Assembly: GCA_964657565.1 (NCBI GenBank)
Contig: CAZZVQ010000137.1
Span: 1 to 13,306 of the forward strand
Source of the DNA: JAVVHH01 sp964657565
GTDB lineage: Bacteria; Pseudomonadota; Alphaproteobacteria; Acetobacterales; Acetobacteraceae
Direction of reading: 5' to 3'
Length of the DNA stretch: 13,306 nucleotides
Part shown: positions 6,215-13,306 of the stretch, piece by piece
Numbering within the stretch: the first letter of the stretch is position 1
Layout: every line of letters begins with the position of its first letter
Notes under the pieces: model-generated
Seen by the model: only the letters and a program-made list of their open reading frames with translations
Told to the model about the DNA's origin: nothing
Databases searched by the model: none
Position numbers and translations under genes: made by a program

Positions 6215-6696
6215 CGGGGGTATTGGAAAGGCAGATCGCGGCGCTAGGGGAAGCGCGGGCGATGGTGGTGGACTGCCTGGGCGGGAACGGGCGGTTCACG
6301 CCTGTGCGGTTCGTAGTCGGCTCGGACGACGACCACGTGGCGGCATTCCGGACGTTCGTGACGGGGCTGCTGGCGCTGCCGGGGGGCGAGGCGGCACCGG
6401 GCATGGGAGCGTTGCTGGCAGCAGGGCGGCTGCTGTTGGGCGAGATCGGGGCGGCGGGACGGATCGTGGACAGGTTCCCGATGGAGCCGTTCCGGGTAGA
6501 CCATGGAGCGGGGTATTGTAATGGGGCGCACCTCACGGCACTGCGGTGGGCGGTGCCGCTGCCAGAAGCCTTGCGGGACGTGGGACGATGGGTGGTTGGG
6601 TCGGCGGAGCAGGCTGGAATAAGGGAGTGGCTACGGCAGTTCGGGGCGGGGTTGCGGTGGGGGGAGAGAGAAGGACGGTTCGTAGGGCAACCCTGA
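6211..6696 (+). CDS. Hypothetical protein, putative immunity partner
   Basis: The gene encodes 161 residues from a GTG at 6211 that overlaps the preceding TGA (GTGA). I do not recognise the family. It is rich in helices: LERQIAALGEARAMVVDCL, AFRTFVTGLLALPGG, GMGALLAAGRLLLGEIGAAG, then an acidic/aromatic middle (RFPMEPFRVDHGAGYCNGAH) and a Trp-rich end (RWAVPLPEALRDVGRWVVGS, QFGAGLRWGEREGRFVGQP). It has no signal peptide. Size, position directly after a toxin-like gene and the 4-base overlap fit an immunity protein that would block its partner in the cytoplasm. That role is inferred from context only. An 18-base inverted repeat starts 7 bases after its stop. Confidence 0.6.
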   Translation: MTGVLERQIAALGEARAMVVDCLGGNGRFTPVRFVVGSDDDHVAAFRTFVTGLLALPGGEAAPGMGALLAAGRLLLGEIGAAGRIVDRFPMEPFRVDHGAGYCNGAHLTALRWAVPLPEALRDVGRWVVGSAEQAGIREWLRQFGAGLRWGEREGRFVGQP

Positions 6697-6703
6697 TACG
6701 CCG

Positions 6704-6816
6704 GACATCGCAGGACCGGGCCAACCCCTGCGCATCACCCGTGCTCCCCGGCTCCATCGGGAGTGAAGATGACGGTAACCGACGCGAGCACCGTCTCAGC
6801 CCTGTCCTGCGATGTC
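6704..6816. repeat. 113-base element with 18-base terminal inverted repeats
   Basis: GACATCGCAGGACCGGGC at 6704-6721 pairs with GCCCTGTCCTGCGATGTC at 6799-6816 at 17 of 18 positions. The 77 bases between can themselves fold: CCCG...CGGG near 6745-6762 and GTGCTC (about 6740) with GAGCAC (about 6786). The shape fits a small non-autonomous inverted-repeat element, a long structured RNA or an unusual bidirectional terminator between the convergent genes. No T-run follows either arm. Confidence 0.55.
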
Positions 6817-6818
6817 AG

Positions 6819-6845
6819 GAGTCCGTTCTCGACACAAAGGAGACC
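6819..6845 (+). repeat. 27-base imperfect direct repeat, copy 2
   Basis: This is the second copy of the repeat at 5519-5545 (22 of 27 identical). It starts 2 bases after the right arm of the 18-base inverted repeat. With copy 1 it brackets the toxin/immunity-like pair. A mobile cassette border is one reading; shared ancestry of two spacer sequences is another. Confidence 0.45.
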
Positions 6846-7004
6846 TTCGGCGGCGCGGCCGGAGTGAAGGTTTCTGGTGGGAAGCCGCCTGTATGGTGTC
6901 GGGTCGAGGAGGGCTAAAACTGAACGATCGGCTTATGGCAGGGCCTGGCCGGGAGCGGACGGTCCGCTACAAATTGACCGATCAGGAAAGCGGACGTGCG
7001 CCTC

Positions 7005-7025
7005 GACCGCGGAAGAGTCGCGGTC
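7005..7025 (-). terminator. Possible terminator hairpin (GACCGCG/CGCGGTC)
   Basis: A perfect 7-bp GC-rich stem (7005-7011 and 7019-7025) with a 7-base loop lies 14 bases beyond the TAA of the minus-strand gene that ends at 7040. Position and stem strength fit transcription termination for that pair. No T-run follows, so intrinsic termination is unsure. Confidence 0.3.
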
Positions 7026-7039
7026 ATCGGGGTCTGGTA

Positions 7040-7399
7040 TTACCGGCGGTAGACGTCCACGGGCGCTGCGGTGGCGATCAGCTCGAGCTGCCACGTGGCC
7101 GGGCGCTTGGTGCCGGCGAGGTGCAGGTGCAGGGTTGCCAGGAGCGTCGACCAGGCCGCGTCGGTGGCGCTGATGGTCAGAGTGCGACGGCCCAGTTCAA
7201 AAATGAGCATGGTCGTGTCGCCCACCAGGCTCGGCGATAGCAGGGCCACCACGCGGTCGATCGCCGCCCAGCGGATCAGCTCGTCGGCCCGGCCCGGGGT
7301 TTCGACGCGAAGGCCGCGCTCCGAGACCTCGACCAGAACGCCCGCGTTGCGACGGGATGGCAGCCGGTCGGCGAACCATCGGTTGATGCGGTCGAGAAT
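7040..7399 (-). CDS. Small PH-like hypothetical, putative immunity partner
   Basis: The frame ends in TAA at 7042-7040 and reads as protein from ILDRINRWFADRLPSRRN onward (about 119 residues): VLVEVSERGLRVETPG, ELIRWAAIDRVVALL, TTMLIFELGRRTLTISATDA and AWSTLLATLHLHLAG. The pattern of strands, a W-x-x-I-D-x-V motif and a closing amphipathic helix with Trp recalls small PH-like proteins, some of which act as immunity proteins. No ATG, GTG or TTG lies at the natural beginning. An ATT at 7399 has GAGGG seven bases upstream, overlapping the stop of the preceding gene, and is my choice. In-frame alternatives are a GTG about 70 bases upstream or the ATG at 7510, both inside the preceding gene. Immunity function is inferred from position. 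Confidence 0.55.
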   Translation of the reverse strand: MLDRINRWFADRLPSRRNAGVLVEVSERGLRVETPGRADELIRWAAIDRVVALLSPSLVGDTTMLIFELGRRTLTISATDAAWSTLLATLHLHLAGTKRPATWQLELIATAAPVDVYRR

Positions 7400-7409
7400 A
7401 GCTAGGCCC

Positions 7410-8177
7410 TCACTTCGTCTTCCAGGCGATCGGCAACATCTGCCACAGCAGATGACCGGCGGCCTTGCCGGCACGGTTGCCGAGCCAGCCGCCGAACAGC
7501 GCCCCTGCAATGCCGCCGATCAGGATGGCGCCGCCTTCGGTGATCTCGCCCACCACTGGAATGAGCAGGGTCGGGCTGGCCCATGTTCCGGCCCAGGCGG
7601 CACCGGCGAGGCCGCCGGCCCAGTAGCCCGTCGTCCCGCCCGCCAATCCGACGGCCGCCCCGCTGACCTCCTCCGTCGCGGCGCGTCGGCGTTGGTCTTC
7701 GGGCGCCTGTTCAATGACGACGGCGACCATGACGATCTCTAGCACGATCCCCGCCGTCCCCGCGGTGCGGCCCACGAAGGCGAGCCGGTTGGTCACGGCG
7801 CGGGTCTTGCCGACGCTGACGAGCACGGCTTCGACGCTACCCTTGCGCTCGACCAGGCTCTCAAGGGTCGGCAGCGCGTTGGCTGGCTTCAGAACCTCCG
7901 AATACAGCTTGCCGAACGGCGTCAACGGCTTGCGCATCTCGATGACGAGGCCGTTGCGCTGCACCTCGACCAAGTCGCGGGCCTCCTCGACCGTGATGTT
8001 GCCGCGCCGGAGGAGGTCGTTCGCCTGGTTCTGGATCAGCTTGTCGGCGCGCTGATAGGCCTGGCGCCACCAGCTGTCCCAGGACAGGTTCGCCGCGAGC
8101 GGGCCCGGCACGGTGAGCACATCCGACGCCTTCGACGCGTAGCTGTATCGGACTTCTGCCTGCACGGGGTCCGCCAT
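7410..8177 (-). CDS. Glycine-zipper membrane protein, putative pore-forming toxin
   Basis: The gene encodes 255 residues from the ATG at 8177, which has a GGAAGGG just upstream (an ATG at 8252 would add 25 residues). Residues 1-135 are soluble and helical (SWDSWWRQAYQRADKLIQNQ, ITVEEARDLVEVQRNGLVIE, FGKLYSEVLKPANALPTLES). Residues 139-156 form a hydrophobic segment (AGTAGIVLEIVMVAVVIE). From 171 on it is glycine/alanine-rich with GxxxG repeats: GAAVGLAGGTTGYWAGGLAG, then PTLLIPVVGEITEGGAILIG and GIAGALFGGWLGNRAGKAAG. This soluble head with glycine-zipper tail resembles membrane-active polymorphic toxins, as I recall them. There is no signal peptide. The small gene after it starts about 10 bases downstream. 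Alternatives include a membrane protein of other function. Confidence 0.6.
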   Translation of the reverse strand: MADPVQAEVRYSYASKASDVLTVPGPLAANLSWDSWWRQAYQRADKLIQNQANDLLRRGNITVEEARDLVEVQRNGLVIEMRKPLTPFGKLYSEVLKPANALPTLESLVERKGSVEAVLVSVGKTRAVTNRLAFVGRTAGTAGIVLEIVMVAVVIEQAPEDQRRRAATEEVSGAAVGLAGGTTGYWAGGLAGAAWAGTWASPTLLIPVVGEITEGGAILIGGIAGALFGGWLGNRAGKAAGHLLWQMLPIAWKTK

Positions 8178-8314
8178 TGCCCTTCCATGCTCCGTCCAGC
8201 GCGATTCCCGTCCGGAACGGTAGTTGGCGCCGAGCGTGCCCGCAACCGCCATGCGAGGGCGTCCGGGGCGCGAGGCCTACCATCGGAGAGGCCGCGCGGA
8301 TAACGTGCTGTCCC

Positions 8315-8905
8315 ATGTTCTCGATCACGGCCATGAGGGTGGCGGATCTCAGGCGTCGCTATGCCGAACCGCATCGCAGGTATCATGGGCAGTCCCATGT
8401 CGACGGGCTGCTGCGGGGGCTGGCGGCCGAAGCCTCCGTCATTGCCGACCCGGCCGCCGTGGAACTCGCGATCTGGTATCACGACGCCATCTACAATCCC
8501 GCCGCGTCCGACAACGAAGACCGAAGCGCGGATCTGCTTGGCTCGGACATGGCCGGCCTTGCCGATGCGGCCGTGCTGCGCTCCGCGGACATCATGATCT
8601 GCGCGACGGCCGACCACGTCGTTCCATCCGGCTTGTCCGAACCGCTGCGGGACGACGTCGCGACGTTCCTCGATCTCGACACCGCCATCCTCGGCGCTGG
8701 GTCCGAGGAGTATGCGGCGTATGAAGCCGGCATCGCGGCGGAATACGTGCCCGTGCATGGGCTGGCCGCCTTCCGGCTCGGTCGCGCGGCGTTCCTTCGA
8801 GGGATGCTTGCGCGGGAGCGGCTGTTCCACACGGACCGGTTCGAGCGGGCACTTGGCGCGGCGTCGAGGTTGAACATGCGCCGTGCCTTGGAAGCTTTGC
8901 AGTAG
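8315..8905 (+). CDS. HD-domain metal-dependent phosphohydrolase-like protein
   Basis: The gene encodes 196 residues from the ATG at 8315. It matches the pattern of the small HD-superfamily proteins of COG4339: RYAEPHRRYHGQSHVDGLL (His24, His28), LAIWYHDAIYNPAASDNEDR with the His-Asp pair at 56-57 and DNE at 66-68, ICATADHVV with His101, and FLDLDTAILGAG with Asp120 and Asp122. These residues would bind the metal ions. Substrates of this family are not well established. The frame is open further upstream, but those residues look non-coding; a second ATG at 8333 is possible. No clear Shine-Dalgarno is seen. It diverges from the membrane-protein gene across a 137-base spacer, and its stop lies 3 bases from the converging ABC-ATPase remnant. 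Reading is solid for the family, open for the physiological role. Confidence 0.82.
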   Translation: MFSITAMRVADLRRRYAEPHRRYHGQSHVDGLLRGLAAEASVIADPAAVELAIWYHDAIYNPAASDNEDRSADLLGSDMAGLADAAVLRSADIMICATADHVVPSGLSEPLRDDVATFLDLDTAILGAGSEEYAAYEAGIAAEYVPVHGLAAFRLGRAAFLRGMLARERLFHTDRFERALGAASRLNMRRALEALQ

Positions 8906-8908
8906 AGG

Positions 8909-9025
8909 TCAGGCGGCCAGGAGGTCGGTTTGAGTGCCCTGTTCCGCGACGCCCGGGCCGGTGACGACGATGCGGTCGGCGTTGCGGATGGTCGTCAGGC
9001 GGTGCGCGAACCCGGCAACCACCAT
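8909..9025 (-). pseudogene. C-terminal remnant of an ABC exporter ATPase
   Basis: A minus-strand frame ending in TGA at 8911-8909 encodes AHRLTTIRNADRIVV, then an altered linker and EQGTQTDLLAA. This is the H-loop (switch His) and the closing (V)EQGTHxELLA segment of ABC exporter nucleotide-binding domains. About 38 residues remain of a protein of roughly 600. The segment before AHRL is already disturbed (MVVAGF instead of the usual VIVIAHRL), and the DNA further upstream, beyond about 9025, does not code for Walker B or the signature motif. It is the scar of a deletion or insertion event. Confidence 0.75.
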
Positions 9026-9389
9026 CGCACGACGGGTTGTCCGCTTTCGGGTGGGACGTGTCGCCCGCAGATTGGTAAGGGCGCATAGCAGTCAGCCAGT
9101 CCGGACGACGAACGTCTGCTAGTAGGCACAGCGGTCAGCCTCTCCAAAAGCCGGGTCGAGGTCGAGAACCGACTTCGCCGCGTCCGAACGATGGTCTGCT
9201 CACCAGCCAGTGCAGCTGTAGGGTGGCCGTAGTTGCTACCGCTGCACCCGACACCACCCGGCTGTATCCTTTGGCCAGGGGATACCGCCGAGTTCGACAC
9301 TTTGCAGCCTTCCCTCGGGGCTTTCCGCCTCTCCGGTGAGACCGGCGCATCGGCCACCAGGACAACCAGGGCGGCGATTCCCTGGTCAG
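9026..9389. other. Non-coding spacer with degenerate short repeats
   Basis: I see no supportable gene in this stretch; frames that cross it show no protein character. It carries a near-direct repeat (15 bases at 9083-9097 and 9126-9140, 13 identical) and, at its right end, a hairpin next to the brnA stop (9365-9386). It separates the ABC-ATPase scar from the brnTA operon and is probably the debris of earlier insertions or deletions. Confidence 0.55.
9365..9386 (-). terminator. Hairpin after brnA (ACCAGGG/CCCTGGT)
   Basis: A perfect 7-bp stem (9365-9371 with 9380-9386) and 8-base loop begins 3 bases beyond the brnA TGA on the minus strand. Only a short TGT follows the stem, so it is a weak intrinsic terminator candidate. 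Position right after the operon makes that role plausible. Confidence 0.45.
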
Positions 9390-9755
9390 TCACGCGGTTT
9401 GCCCCTTCTTCTGCGTGGACGGGCCGCCTGTGCGCACGATCCGCCGTTTGCGGCGCATCCGGTGCAGCATCATCACGCGCAGGTCTTCGTTCATGCGGGA
9501 CAGGTACCCCGGCCCCTCGCCCTCGTAGAAGGCCAGCACGTCGGCGTCGAGACGTAGAGTTTTCTGGACCTTCACGGGTTTGTAGAAGCGCCCGCGGGTT
9601 GCGCTGGTCCAATCCAGGACCTCCGGCGCGTCCGGGTCGCTGGTGTCAATCTGGTCATCCGGTAGCGCGGCCGCGGCCTCCAGCGCAGCCACCAGCTCGA
9701 GAGAGATACCCTTGGGCGCTGCGGCGTTCGGGGCTTCAGAACGTGCCTTCTTCAT
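9390..9755 (-). CDS. brnA: BrnA-type antitoxin
   Basis: The gene encodes 121 residues. From residue 48 the sequence carries the BrnA signature: DWTSATRGRFYKPVKVQKTL, then RLDADVLAFYEGEGPGYLSR and MNEDLRVMM. The VQKTLRLDADVLAFY-helix-NEDLR part (63-96) is the ribbon-helix-helix fold that binds DNA; in known systems BrnA neutralises the RNase BrnT and represses its own operon. The N-terminal 45 residues are an acidic arm (DDQIDTSDPDAPEV), and a basic tail (RMRRKRRIVR) follows the domain. A perfect AGGAGG lies five bases before the ATG at 9755, and the start is inside the 3' end of brnT (20-base overlap). It is intact although its toxin is frameshifted. Confidence 0.9.
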   Translation of the reverse strand: MKKARSEAPNAAAPKGISLELVAALEAAAALPDDQIDTSDPDAPEVLDWTSATRGRFYKPVKVQKTLRLDADVLAFYEGEGPGYLSRMNEDLRVMMLHRMRRKRRIVRTGGPSTQKKGQTA

Positions 9756-10016
9756 ATGCCCTCCTCTCATGAGACGTCGCCTTGCGAACGCTGATGATGC
9801 GACCAGTGCCCTCGGGCGGTGGTTGAGTATGAACGACGAACAGGACCACCACCCCACCGGCGCTGCCGACCGTCTGCCAGCGGTCCTCGTCTGGATGCGG
9901 GTCCGGCCGGACAGTGCGAGCTGATCCCCTTCTAGGACCGGCTCCCCGGCAGCCAACGGCAGCTTGTGTCGTGCCCGGTTCTTCGCGTCTTTGTCAGGAT
10001 CCTTGATCCACGGCAC
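9736..10016 (-). pseudogene. brnT: BrnT-type RNase toxin, frameshifted
   Basis: The two halves of a BrnT toxin are in different frames. From a GTG at 10016 the first frame reads PWIKDPDKDAKNRARHKLPL and on through DQLALS (the usual WDPxKxxxNxxKHxLxF... DPLALS segment). The second frame picks up at about 9910 with RPDPHPDEDRWQTVGSAGG, VVVLFVVHTQPP, GRIISVRKATSHERRAYEEG and ends in TGA at 9738-9736. The switch falls at TCCGGCCGG near 9903-9911 and corresponds to one missing base. BrnT is a ribonuclease with its active residues in the second half (RIISVRKA... ERRAY), so no active toxin should be made unless the ribosome slips. A sequencing error in a GC-rich run is the alternative. The intact brnA follows. 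Confidence 0.82.
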
Positions 10017-10025
10017 GCCCGCGGG

Positions 10026-10065
10026 CCCCGTATTGTAGCTACAAGTCTGTAGCTACAATACGGGG
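10026..10065. promoter_or_regulatory. brnTA operator: 40-base double palindrome
   Basis: CCCCGTATTGTAGCTACA (10026-10043) and its exact complement (10048-10065) form a perfect 18-bp inverted repeat around AGTC. Each arm contains TGTAGCTACA, itself a palindrome, at 10034-10043 and 10048-10057, so there are two symmetrical sites 14 bases apart. It lies 10 bases upstream of the brnT start. On the minus strand TACAAT within it resembles a -10 box with TTGTAG 15 bases before it. A pair of symmetric sites fits cooperative binding of BrnA ribbon-helix-helix dimers that autorepress the operon, as known for brnTA. The binding role is inferred. Confidence 0.7.
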
Positions 10066-10217
10066 GTAGAGCAAGCCAATTTAGTACTTTGCTTGCATGA
10101 GTAAGAGGCGACCCGCAGGTGCTCTGTGTTCAGATACCGTAACGTCACCACCGCCGCGTCCGAGATCCACCCATCCACGACCTTGTATGCTGGACGTTCC
10201 ATCGAAGGCGGGCACGC

Positions 10218-10970
10218 TTACAGCAGCGTCAGGGCGTCGCCGACGGCGATGCGGCCGGGTTCGAGGACTTCTAGGTGGATGCCGAGGTCGGGGTGGCCGT
10301 AGGTGTGCAGGAGTTCGCGGACCGGGTCGGCGTCGCGTTCGGCGGTGGCGGGGTTCACTTGGGTGGCGTTGCAGCGATTGGTGCGCTTGACGACGCGGAA
10401 GATCGCAGTGCCGATGGAGAGGGTCCGGTCCAGCCAGTCGAACTCGGCCCAGGGCGGGGCGCCCTTGATGTAGAGGTTGGCGCGGAAGCGCATGAGGTCG
10501 CGGGGGGCGCCGATGTCGTGCTCGAAGCGCGCCAGGGTGGATAGCGAGATGAGGCTGACCGCGGGGCGGCGTTGATCGCCGAAGACGTGGCCCGGCACGT
10601 AGTGGAAGGCCGGGGTGCCGCGGGCCTCGTCGCCGAGGAAGCGGCAGAGGAAGGCTGCGAGGGCGGCGCGGCCCGATGCGGTCAGGGGCGAGGCGGCGAC
10701 GCTGTCGAGGTCGGGGGCGCGGATGGTGAGGAGCTGCTCGTGCGGGTCGAAGGCGGCGCGCAGGTGGGCGATGCGGGCGTTCTTGAGCAGGCACATGAAG
10801 TTGGATTTGGGCAGGAACACGGGCCGGGCCGGGTCGAAGCCGGAATCGCCCTGGGCGAGGGCGAAGGTGCGGTCCCATGGGAGCGCCTGGCCGGGCGAGA
10901 CCTCCACCGTATCGAGGGCCTCGGCGTTCAGGCCTTTGACCGGATAGCGATACAGATGTTCGACGAGCAA
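10218..10970 (-). CDS. MOSC domain protein (YcbX/MOSC_N type)
   Basis: The gene encodes 250 residues. The N-terminal beta-barrel (MOSC_N) begins VEHLYRYPVKGLNAEALDTV with the typical YPVKG motif and PWDRTFALAQ (31-40). The MOSC domain follows, with MRFRANLYIKGAPPWAEFDW (160-179), LSIGTAIFRVVKRTNRCNAT with the conserved Cys at 200, QVNPATAERD and GIHLEVLEPGRIAVGD at the end. MOSC proteins carry sulfur or molybdenum cofactor through that Cys; relatives such as YcbX and YiiM detoxify N-hydroxylated bases. Partner reductases are not encoded here. The start is TTG at 10970, preceded by GAGGGG six bases upstream. It diverges from clpB. The 250-residue length is shorter than YcbX (369), which has an extra ferredoxin domain. 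Confidence 0.87.
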   Translation of the reverse strand: MLVEHLYRYPVKGLNAEALDTVEVSPGQALPWDRTFALAQGDSGFDPARPVFLPKSNFMCLLKNARIAHLRAAFDPHEQLLTIRAPDLDSVAASPLTASGRAALAAFLCRFLGDEARGTPAFHYVPGHVFGDQRRPAVSLISLSTLARFEHDIGAPRDLMRFRANLYIKGAPPWAEFDWLDRTLSIGTAIFRVVKRTNRCNATQVNPATAERDADPVRELLHTYGHPDLGIHLEVLEPGRIAVGDALTLL

Positions 10971-10982
10971 AGGAGCCCCTCT

Positions 10983-11011
10983 CTTGAGTCAGTGCGTCTT
11001 GCTTACCATTT
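10983..11011 (+). promoter_or_regulatory. Sigma-32-like heat-shock promoter of clpB
   Basis: CTCTTGAG (10981-10988) and ACCATTT (11005-11011) are separated by about 16 bases and resemble the sigma-32 elements CTTGAA and CCCATNT. The site lies about 80 bases upstream of the clpB start. ClpB is a standard member of the RpoH regulon, which makes the reading plausible. A five-base inverted repeat (ACCGT-GA-ACGGT, 11015-11026) follows immediately. Confidence 0.45.
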
Positions 11012-11089
11012 TCAACCGTGAACGGTGCGGCCGCGTTGCCTATCAAGGGACGCCGCGAGCGCCAGTCGCCTTACGAATAGGGACATGAC

Positions 11090-13306
<2,217 letters not shown>

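Larger units (their letters stand above)
6697..7039. other. Palindrome-rich non-coding stretch between convergent genes
   Basis: This stretch lies between the stops of two convergent gene pairs and holds no gene that I can support; the short open frames in it have no recognisable protein character. It contains an 18-base inverted repeat (6704-6721 with 6799-6816) with smaller hairpins inside (CCCG/CGGG around 6745-6762, GTGCTC/GAGCAC), the second copy of the 27-base direct repeat (6819-6845), a 15-base palindrome (AGCGGAC-G-GTCCGCT, 6954-6968) and a 7-bp hairpin at 7005-7025. The density of secondary structure suggests a non-coding RNA or the remains of a mobile element. I could not match it to a known RNA family. 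Confidence 0.45.

Noticed and set aside
6697..7039. Known structured RNAs (tmRNA, RNase P RNA, group II intron ends) as an explanation of the palindrome-rich stretch.
   Set aside because: The conserved sequence blocks of those RNAs were looked for and are not present.
8995..9612. A 205-codon minus-strand frame covering the spacer and part of brnA.
   Set aside because: It overlaps brnA in a different frame and has no protein character in the spacer.
10081..10217. A minus-strand protein-like string (KVVDGWISDAAVVTLRYLNTEHLRV) between the MOSC gene and the brnTA operator.
   Set aside because: It reads like coding sequence but is about 25 residues, has no start or domain that I recognise, and may be chance or a very short remnant; too weak to call.

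Overview
The window is a GC-rich stretch (coding third positions are nearly all G or C) of an alphaproteobacterial chromosome. The protein flavour (DnaE tail, UvrC, FolB, ClpB, BrnTA) and the very GC-biased codon use suggest Rhodospirillales, possibly Acetobacteraceae; this is an inference, because no rRNA or lineage-specific marker is present. No tRNA, rRNA, CRISPR array or intact transposase gene was found.

Layout. Bases 1-358 are the end of dnaE on the + strand. A short two-gene accessory unit follows (403-977): a 5'-truncated reading frame overlaps, by ATGA, a small protein that looks like a free-standing EF-Tu domain III. A 44-residue lipoprotein (1088-1222) then converges on a minus-strand housekeeping block: a conserved-looking hypothetical protein (5252-4587), a pteridine-reductase-type SDR (4531-3761), folB (3760-3350, abutting the SDR with no gap) and uvrC (3118-1232). 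From 5253 to about 10080 the DNA is accessory. It holds a REP-like hairpin, direct repeats, a possible ADP-ribosyltransferase-like toxin/immunity pair (5729-6696, GTGA overlap), a 340-base palindrome-rich non-coding stretch, a convergent pair made of a glycine-zipper membrane protein and a small partner (8177-7040), an HD-domain hydrolase (8315-8905), an ABC-ATPase C-terminal scrap, and a BrnT/BrnA toxin-antitoxin operon whose toxin is frameshifted. From 10218 the core resumes with a MOSC protein (10970-10218, minus) diverging from clpB (from 11090, +), which has a sigma-32-like promoter and runs off the end at residue 739.

How the genes work together. The SDR and FolB form a pterin/folate unit, with uvrC (nucleotide excision repair) downstream on the same strand. 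The accessory stretches have a common theme: three separate small two-gene units with the size, order and overlap of polymorphic toxin/immunity pairs, plus a decaying brnTA. None of the three is attached to a recognisable delivery protein (Rhs, VgrG, PAAR). They look like orphan cassettes deposited between core genes. That interpretation rests on family resemblance read by eye and needs profile searches.
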